From: an uncultured Anaeroplasmataceae bacterium
GTDB lineage: Bacteria > Bacillota_I > Bacilli_A > Acholeplasmatales > Anaeroplasmataceae
NCBI GenBank assembly: GCA_934229535.1
Contig: CAKQDS010000045.1
Span: 1-9,256 of the forward strand
DNA: 9,256 nt
Reading direction: 5' to 3'
The translations under genes were made by a program, and so were the position numbers. The notes below the pieces were generated by a model. It had not been told where the DNA came from, made no database searches, and saw only the letters and a program-made list of their open reading frames with translations. This document shows, piece after piece, positions 6,137 to 9,256 of this stretch. The stretch's first letter is position 1, and each line of letters starts with the position of its first letter.

Positions 6137-6153
6137 ATTTAAAGCAATTATAA
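6137..6153 (+). repeat. 17-bp direct repeat, right copy
   Basis: Exact second copy of ATTTAAAGCAATTATAA (left copy 2922-2938), 64 bases after the S-gene stop. The sequences on either side of the two copies differ. Confidence 0.6.
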
Positions 6154-6199
6154 AAGTAAAATGTTATTGGAATATATATAATTACTATGAAAAATATTT

Positions 6200-6224
6200 A
6201 AGCACTCGTTTTTGAGTGCTTTTA
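6200..6224 (+). terminator. Terminator of the restriction operon
   Basis: AAGCACTC (6200-6207) and GAGTGCTT (6214-6221) form an 8-bp stem with loop GTTTTT. Only a short T run follows (TTT before AATATG), so it is of moderate strength. It is the first hairpin after the S gene. Confidence 0.65.
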
Positions 6225-6230
6225 ATATGA

Positions 6231-6253
6231 AAAAAAAGAGCCTTTAAAGACTC
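6231..6253 (-). terminator. Terminator of the fumarase/malic enzyme operon
   Basis: On the minus strand GAGTCTT and AAGGCTC (6253-6238) pair with one G-U wobble around a very short loop, followed by seven Ts (6237-6231). It begins 7 bases beyond the malic enzyme stop codon. Confidence 0.75.
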
Positions 6254-6260
6254 CTTATGA

Positions 6261-7442
6261 TTATCTACATACACCTTCAGTAATTGCTTCATCACATACA
6301 GCTTTACTTACTGCTGGAACTACACGCTTATCAAATGCTGATGGGACAATATAATTTGGATTTAATTCTTCATCAGAGATTAGGTTTGCTATTGCATAAG
6401 CTGCTTTAAGTTTCATTCCTTCAGTTATTTTTTTAGCTTTAGCCATTAATGCTCCCTTAAATAAACCTGGGAAGGCAAGAACATTATTAATTTGATTTGG
6501 ATAATCACTTCTACCTGAACCACAAATATAAGCACCAGCCTCTCTAGCATCATCATAGCCAATTTCTGGATTTGGATTTGCCATTGCAAAAACAATTGGG
6601 TTTTCGGCCATTGATTTAACCATTTCCTTAGAAACTAGATTTGCTGCTGAAACACCAATAAAGGCATTAGCGTTAACCATTAAATCTGCTAATGTTTTTT
6701 TGCTTTCATCAGGAGAAGAAAGAGTACCTTCATCTAATAATTCCTTCAAAAGGAAATCATAATTAGCATAATTTCTTTTTGAAACTACGCCATCCTTATT
6801 ATATGCATATATCTGACCTACACCTATTTTCTTAAGCATTTTTGCAATCATTGAGCCAGCTGCACCTGTACCTGATAGAACAACTGTCATTTCCTTAAGA
6901 GGCTTCTTAGTTAATCTTTCAACATTTATAAAGGCTGCAGCTACAATAATTGAAGTTCCATGCTGATCATCATGAAATACTGGAATGTCCATTTCTTTAA
7001 TTAAACGACGTTCAATTTCAACACATCTTGGAGCTGAAATATCCTCAAGATTAATAGCTCCTAGGGTTGGCTCTATGGCCTTACAAATCTTAATTATTTC
7101 TTCAGTATCCTGAGTTTTCAAACATAGAGGTATAGAATCAACACCTGCAAGCTCGTGAAGAAGAATTGATTTACCCTCCATAACCGGTATAGCTGCGTAG
7201 GGACCAATATTACCAAGACCTAAAACGGCAGAGCCATCAGTAATTACGGCTACCATATTTTGCTTTGAGGTGTAGGTATAGGCTAGCTCCTTATCTTTTT
7301 CAATTTCTTTACATACATAAGCAACACCAGGTGTATAGGCTAGTGATAAATCCTCTTTAGTTTCTAGCTTAACCTTAGAAACTGTAGCAATTTTACCCTT
7401 TGCATCCTTATGTAATTTCAATGATTGTTCCTTTAAATCCAT
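6261..7442 (-). CDS. Malic enzyme, short bacterial form (malate to pyruvate + CO2)
   Basis: A 393-residue NAD(P)-dependent malic enzyme of the short bacterial type, with no C-terminal phosphotransacetylase domain. It oxidatively decarboxylates malate to pyruvate in the cytoplasm. YTPGVA carries the catalytic Tyr36, and MEGKSILL the catalytic Lys91. Metal ligands are Glu133 and Asp134 (NLEDISAP) and the Asp pair in FHDDQHGT (156-163). The Rossmann loop GTGAAG spans 191-196 and ANPNPEI lies further on. After the second Rossmann strand it has YAYNKDG, with Asn where many family members carry Asp, so NAD versus NADP preference is unclear. The gene is third in the fumarase operon, 3 bases after fumarase beta, with AAGGAGA (7457-7451) inside the end of that gene. 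Supply of pyruvate and reducing power from fumarate/malate is the inferred role. Confidence 0.93.
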   Translation of the reverse strand: MDLKEQSLKLHKDAKGKIATVSKVKLETKEDLSLAYTPGVAYVCKEIEKDKELAYTYTSKQNMVAVITDGSAVLGLGNIGPYAAIPVMEGKSILLHELAGVDSIPLCLKTQDTEEIIKICKAIEPTLGAINLEDISAPRCVEIERRLIKEMDIPVFHDDQHGTSIIVAAAFINVERLTKKPLKEMTVVLSGTGAAGSMIAKMLKKIGVGQIYAYNKDGVVSKRNYANYDFLLKELLDEGTLSSPDESKKTLADLMVNANAFIGVSAANLVSKEMVKSMAENPIVFAMANPNPEIGYDDAREAGAYICGSGRSDYPNQINNVLAFPGLFKGALMAKAKKITEGMKLKAAYAIANLISDEELNPNYIVPSAFDKRVVPAVSKAVCDEAITEGVCR

Positions 7443-7445
7443 TTT

Positions 7446-7973
7446 TTAGTTCTCCTTAAATATATTATTATTAAAATTATCTATTGCAACAAGAAGAGGA
7501 AAATCCTCAACATATAGTTTTTTTATTGATTCTGGGCCTAAGTCCTTAAATGCTATTTCCTCCGCACTCTTAACACATTTACTTAATAGGGCTCCACAGC
7601 CGCCAGTTGCTACAAAATATAAGATGTGATCATTTTGATAGGTTGTTGTGCAATCTATACTTCTTGGACCTTTACCAATTACGCCAAGAAGTTGAAGCTT
7701 TTTCATAAGGGGAGCAAATTTATCCATTCTTGCAGAAGTAGTAGGACCAATTGAACCAATTATTTCCCCAGGCTTAGTAGGCGTAGGACCAGCATAATAA
7801 ATTAATGAGTCTTTAAAATCAACTGGAAGCTCCAATCCTTTTTCTATTAGCTCTAATAAGCGCTTATGTGCTGCATCTCTTGCCGTATATAAAATACCTG
7901 TATACAAAACCTCGTCATGGGCTTTAAGATTATATAATTTATCCTTATCATTTGGAAGCTTTATTTTAATCAT
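7446..7973 (-). CDS. Class I fumarate hydratase, beta subunit
   Basis: A 175-residue protein of the Fe-S hydro-lyase beta family (fumarase C-terminal domain; the same family as tartrate dehydratase TtdB). Characteristic segments are YTARDAAHKRL near residues 29-39, GPTPTKPGEIIGSIGPTTSARMD (split here as GPTPTKPGEIIG then SIGPTTSARMD), LLGVIGKG and the glycine-rich FVATGGCGALL. The SIGPTTSARMD stretch is a conserved, probably substrate-binding part of class I fumarases. It pairs with the alpha subunit upstream to hydrate fumarate to L-malate. The ATG overlaps the alpha-subunit TGA by four bases (ATGA), and GGAGA lies 7 nt upstream, so the subunits are co-translated. Fumarase rather than tartrate dehydratase is inferred from the linked malic enzyme. 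Confidence 0.9.
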   Translation of the reverse strand: MIKIKLPNDKDKLYNLKAHDEVLYTGILYTARDAAHKRLLELIEKGLELPVDFKDSLIYYAGPTPTKPGEIIGSIGPTTSARMDKFAPLMKKLQLLGVIGKGPRSIDCTTTYQNDHILYFVATGGCGALLSKCVKSAEEIAFKDLGPESIKKLYVEDFPLLVAIDNFNNNIFKEN

Positions 7974-8809
7974 AAAATTATCTCCTTATGTCTTGAAGCA
8001 TGGCATTGAATATTTATTGCTACGGGAAGAGAAGCAATATGACAACCCATTAAATTAACCTTTACGGCTAAAGCAGTGGTATCACCCTTTAAGCCCATTG
8101 GCCCAATATTTAATTCATTTAGCTTAGTAAATAATTTTTCTTCAAGGCTTCTTGCTACTTCATCATCTGCTTGATCATCAAAATCTCTTAAAACTGCTTT
8201 TTTGGCCATCAATGCACATTCCTCAAAATTTCCGCCAATGCCAACACCAACAATTATTGGTGGGCAGGGCTTACCAGAAGCATTTTTAACAGTTTCTACA
8301 ACAAAATCGATAATTTTATCCTCGCCATCGGTTGGATTAAACATTTTTAGAGCACTCATATTTTCACTACCTGCTCCCTTTGGTGCACATAAAATTTTTA
8401 ATTTATCGCCTAAAACATAATTATAATGAATAATTGCTGGCGTGTTATCAAAAGAATTTTTTCTAAGAAGAGGATGATTAACAACACTTTTTCTTAGATA
8501 GCCATCGATATAGGCTTTTCTAACTCCTTCATTTAAGGCCTCTGTTAAATCAAATTGACAATATATTTCATTGCCAATTTCAACAAATATTGTCGCTATT
8601 CCTGTATCCTGACATAAAGGAATACTAGATTTCTTAGCGTAAGTGTCATTTTCAATTATTTGGGATAAAATGCTTTTCGCTAGGCTATTTGTTTCTTTAT
8701 CCTTTTGTTTTTTTAAATATGCCAAAGTCTTATCATCAACATTTATTGTAGAATAAATAAATGTCTCTTTTACAGCTTCAACAACATCATTATAATTTAT
8801 TGTCTTCAT
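7970..8809 (-). CDS. Class I fumarate hydratase, alpha subunit ([4Fe-4S])
   Basis: A 279-residue Fe-S hydro-lyase alpha subunit. PLCQDTGIATIFVEIG holds Cys66, SGKPCPP holds Cys182, and INIQCHASRH holds Cys269. By position these should be the three ligands of the oxygen-sensitive [4Fe-4S] cluster. GAGSENMS (145-152), GVGIGGNFEECALMAKKA and GPMGLKGDTTALAV are further family signatures. The length is typical of two-subunit class I fumarases. It heads a three-gene operon with fumarase beta and malic enzyme. The start is supported by GAGGT (8821-8817). Its stop codon is TGA, which shows that TGA is not read as Trp in this organism. L(+)-tartrate dehydratase is the alternative function; fumarase is favoured by context. 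The enzyme's cluster suggests an anaerobic or microaerobic lifestyle. Confidence 0.9.
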   Translation of the reverse strand: MKTINYNDVVEAVKETFIYSTINVDDKTLAYLKKQKDKETNSLAKSILSQIIENDTYAKKSSIPLCQDTGIATIFVEIGNEIYCQFDLTEALNEGVRKAYIDGYLRKSVVNHPLLRKNSFDNTPAIIHYNYVLGDKLKILCAPKGAGSENMSALKMFNPTDGEDKIIDFVVETVKNASGKPCPPIIVGVGIGGNFEECALMAKKAVLRDFDDQADDEVARSLEEKLFTKLNELNIGPMGLKGDTTALAVKVNLMGCHIASLPVAINIQCHASRHKEIIL

Positions 8810-8827
8810 AATTTATACCTCAAAGGT

Positions 8828-8856
8828 ATTATACACTATTTTTAATTATTTTTCAG
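8828..8856 (-). promoter_or_regulatory. Candidate promoter of the fumarase operon
   Basis: On the minus strand TATAAT lies at 8833-8828, and CTGAAA at 8856-8851 matches the -35 consensus at four of six positions with a 17-bp spacer. The predicted start near 8821 would leave only about 12 nt before the ATG and put the ribosome site at the extreme 5' end, so an upstream start is possible. Confidence 0.45.
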
Positions 8857-8871
8857 CATTATTATGTTTTA

Positions 8872-8902
8872 AAAATACAAATGATTGTTAAAAATGTATT
8901 TT
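8872..8902. repeat. 8-bp inverted repeat in the divergent intergenic region
   Basis: AAAATACA (8872-8879) and TGTATTTT (8895-8902) are perfect inverted arms 15 nt apart. They lie upstream of the fumarase promoter candidate. This could be an operator or simply chance in such AT-rich DNA; no known regulator motif was recognised. Confidence 0.3.
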
Positions 8903-9015
8903 ATATATTTAAAGTTCCGTTTTACATTCTACTTTTTATAAAATAAGTGTCATTGCTTCTAATAAAATTTTGCTAAATTAAATTTATAGTAAAATTAAAG
9001 ATAAGCTTGAAAAGG

Positions 9016-9021
9016 TATAAT
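9016..9021 (+). promoter_or_regulatory. Candidate -10 for the right-edge gene
   Basis: A perfect TATAAT 146 bases upstream of the ATG at 9167. The -35 region is poor. If used, transcription would start near 9028 and read through the hairpin at 9083-9137 before the gene. Confidence 0.35.
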
Positions 9022-9082
9022 ATTTAACAATTATTTAGGTCATTTTACCATTTTATTGTTAGAATTATTAAAAAAACGAAGA

Positions 9083-9145
9083 AAAGTATTGATTTTAGTT
9101 TAAAGAAGTGATATCTTTAAATTAAGAAAAATACTTTATTTTTTT
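9083..9145 (+). terminator. Large attenuator-like terminator upstream of the right-edge gene
   Basis: AAAGTATT (9083-9090) pairs with AATACTTT (9130-9137). After a 2x2 internal loop, 9093-9106 pairs with 9114-9127 over 14 bp with two G-U wobbles, around a 7-nt loop. Seven Ts follow (9139-9145). No plus-strand gene lies between 8810 and here, because the neighbour is divergent, so this terminator sits in the leader of the gene at 9167 or ends a small RNA. Confidence 0.7.
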
Positions 9146-9166
9146 AATAAAAAGTGGGTGATTTTT

Positions 9167-9256
9167 ATGTCAGTAAGCCTAAGAACTAAGAAATTAAGCT
9201 ATAATATAGGTAAGATGAATGTAGCCTTAGATTTAAATTTTAAATCTTATTATATA
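9167..9256 (+). CDS. Start of an unrecognised gene, truncated by the window edge
   Basis: Thirty codons stay open from ATG 9167 to the window end, beginning MSVSLRTKKLSYNIGKM. GGGTGA at 9155-9160, 6 nt upstream, is a credible ribosome site. The peptide is Lys-rich and AT-type in codon use, like the neighbours, with no signal peptide or domain visible in this fragment. The function is not recognisable. It is divergent from the fumarase operon and preceded by the terminator hairpin at 9083-9145, which suggests control by attenuation. Confidence 0.6.
   Translation, partial: MSVSLRTKKLSYNIGKMNVALDLNFKSYYI

Larger units (their letters stand above)
8810..9166. other. 357-bp divergent intergenic region
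   Basis: Very AT-rich, with no credible gene on either strand. From left to right it holds the fumarase ribosome site and promoter candidate, the 8-bp inverted repeat at 8872-8902, a plus-strand TATAAT at 9016-9021 without a good -35, and the large hairpin-plus-T-tract at 9083-9145. Nothing further was recognised in 8905-9015. Confidence 0.7.

Noticed and set aside
8202..8420. Plus-strand open frame opposite fumarase alpha
   Set aside because: It lies wholly antisense to a conserved gene and has no ribosome site or recognisable family, so it is a shadow frame. The minus-strand frames at 2000-2215, 3364-3594, 3686-3868 and 5028-5231 were dropped for the same reason.
1..9256. Mycoplasma-type genetic code (TGA = Trp)
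   Set aside because: All Trp codons seen are TGG, and fumarase alpha ends at a TGA that overlaps the next start codon.
1..9256. CRISPR array, tRNA or rRNA genes, insertion sequence
   Set aside because: There are no regularly spaced repeat-spacer units, no cloverleaf or rRNA segment, and no transposase frame in the window.

Overview
This is AT-rich DNA with the standard bacterial code: TGG is the only Trp codon, and TGA works as a stop (fumarase alpha ends in a TGA that overlaps the next ATG). Strong GGAGG-type ribosome binding sites, extended -10 promoters (TGTTATAAT), many hairpin-plus-T-tract terminators and a LURP-one/YxjI family protein point to a low-GC Firmicute, perhaps an Erysipelotrichia- or RF39-like Bacilli lineage. 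The sequence alone does not fix the genus.

Layout. Bases 1-75 hold the GC-rich 3' end of an unidentified structured RNA or leader, closing in a terminator-like hairpin. A small LURP-one-related gene follows (147-614, +) with its own promoter and terminator. Next is a hipB-hipA toxin-antitoxin operon (786-2145, +) with an operator-like palindrome and repeated boxes. A convergent small serine recombinase (2206-2808, -) shares a bidirectional terminator with hipA and has its own structured leader. A two-gene restriction-modification system (3045-6072, +) comes next: a PD-(D/E)xK nuclease fused to an N6-adenine methyltransferase, then a separate specificity subunit with two target-recognition halves. 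Architecture and sizes match the BcgI type (Type IIB/IIG). The last full block is a minus-strand metabolic operon (8809 to 6261): fumarase alpha, fumarase beta, malic enzyme. At the right edge a divergent gene begins (9167, +, truncated) behind a large attenuator-like hairpin.

How it works together. 786-6072 looks like an accessory defence/stability cassette (toxin-antitoxin, recombinase, restriction-modification) next to core carbon metabolism. The right-hand operon should interconvert fumarate, malate and pyruvate + CO2. The restriction module is bracketed by a 17-bp direct repeat (2922-2938 and 6137-6153). The specificity gene is an internal duplication with an exact 525-nt register.

I see no wholly new multi-gene system. 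The parts most worth a second look are the BcgI-like module with its flanking repeats and AGGTTTA boxes, the recombinase leader with a premature terminator, the attenuator before the truncated last gene, and the unidentified RNA end at the left edge.
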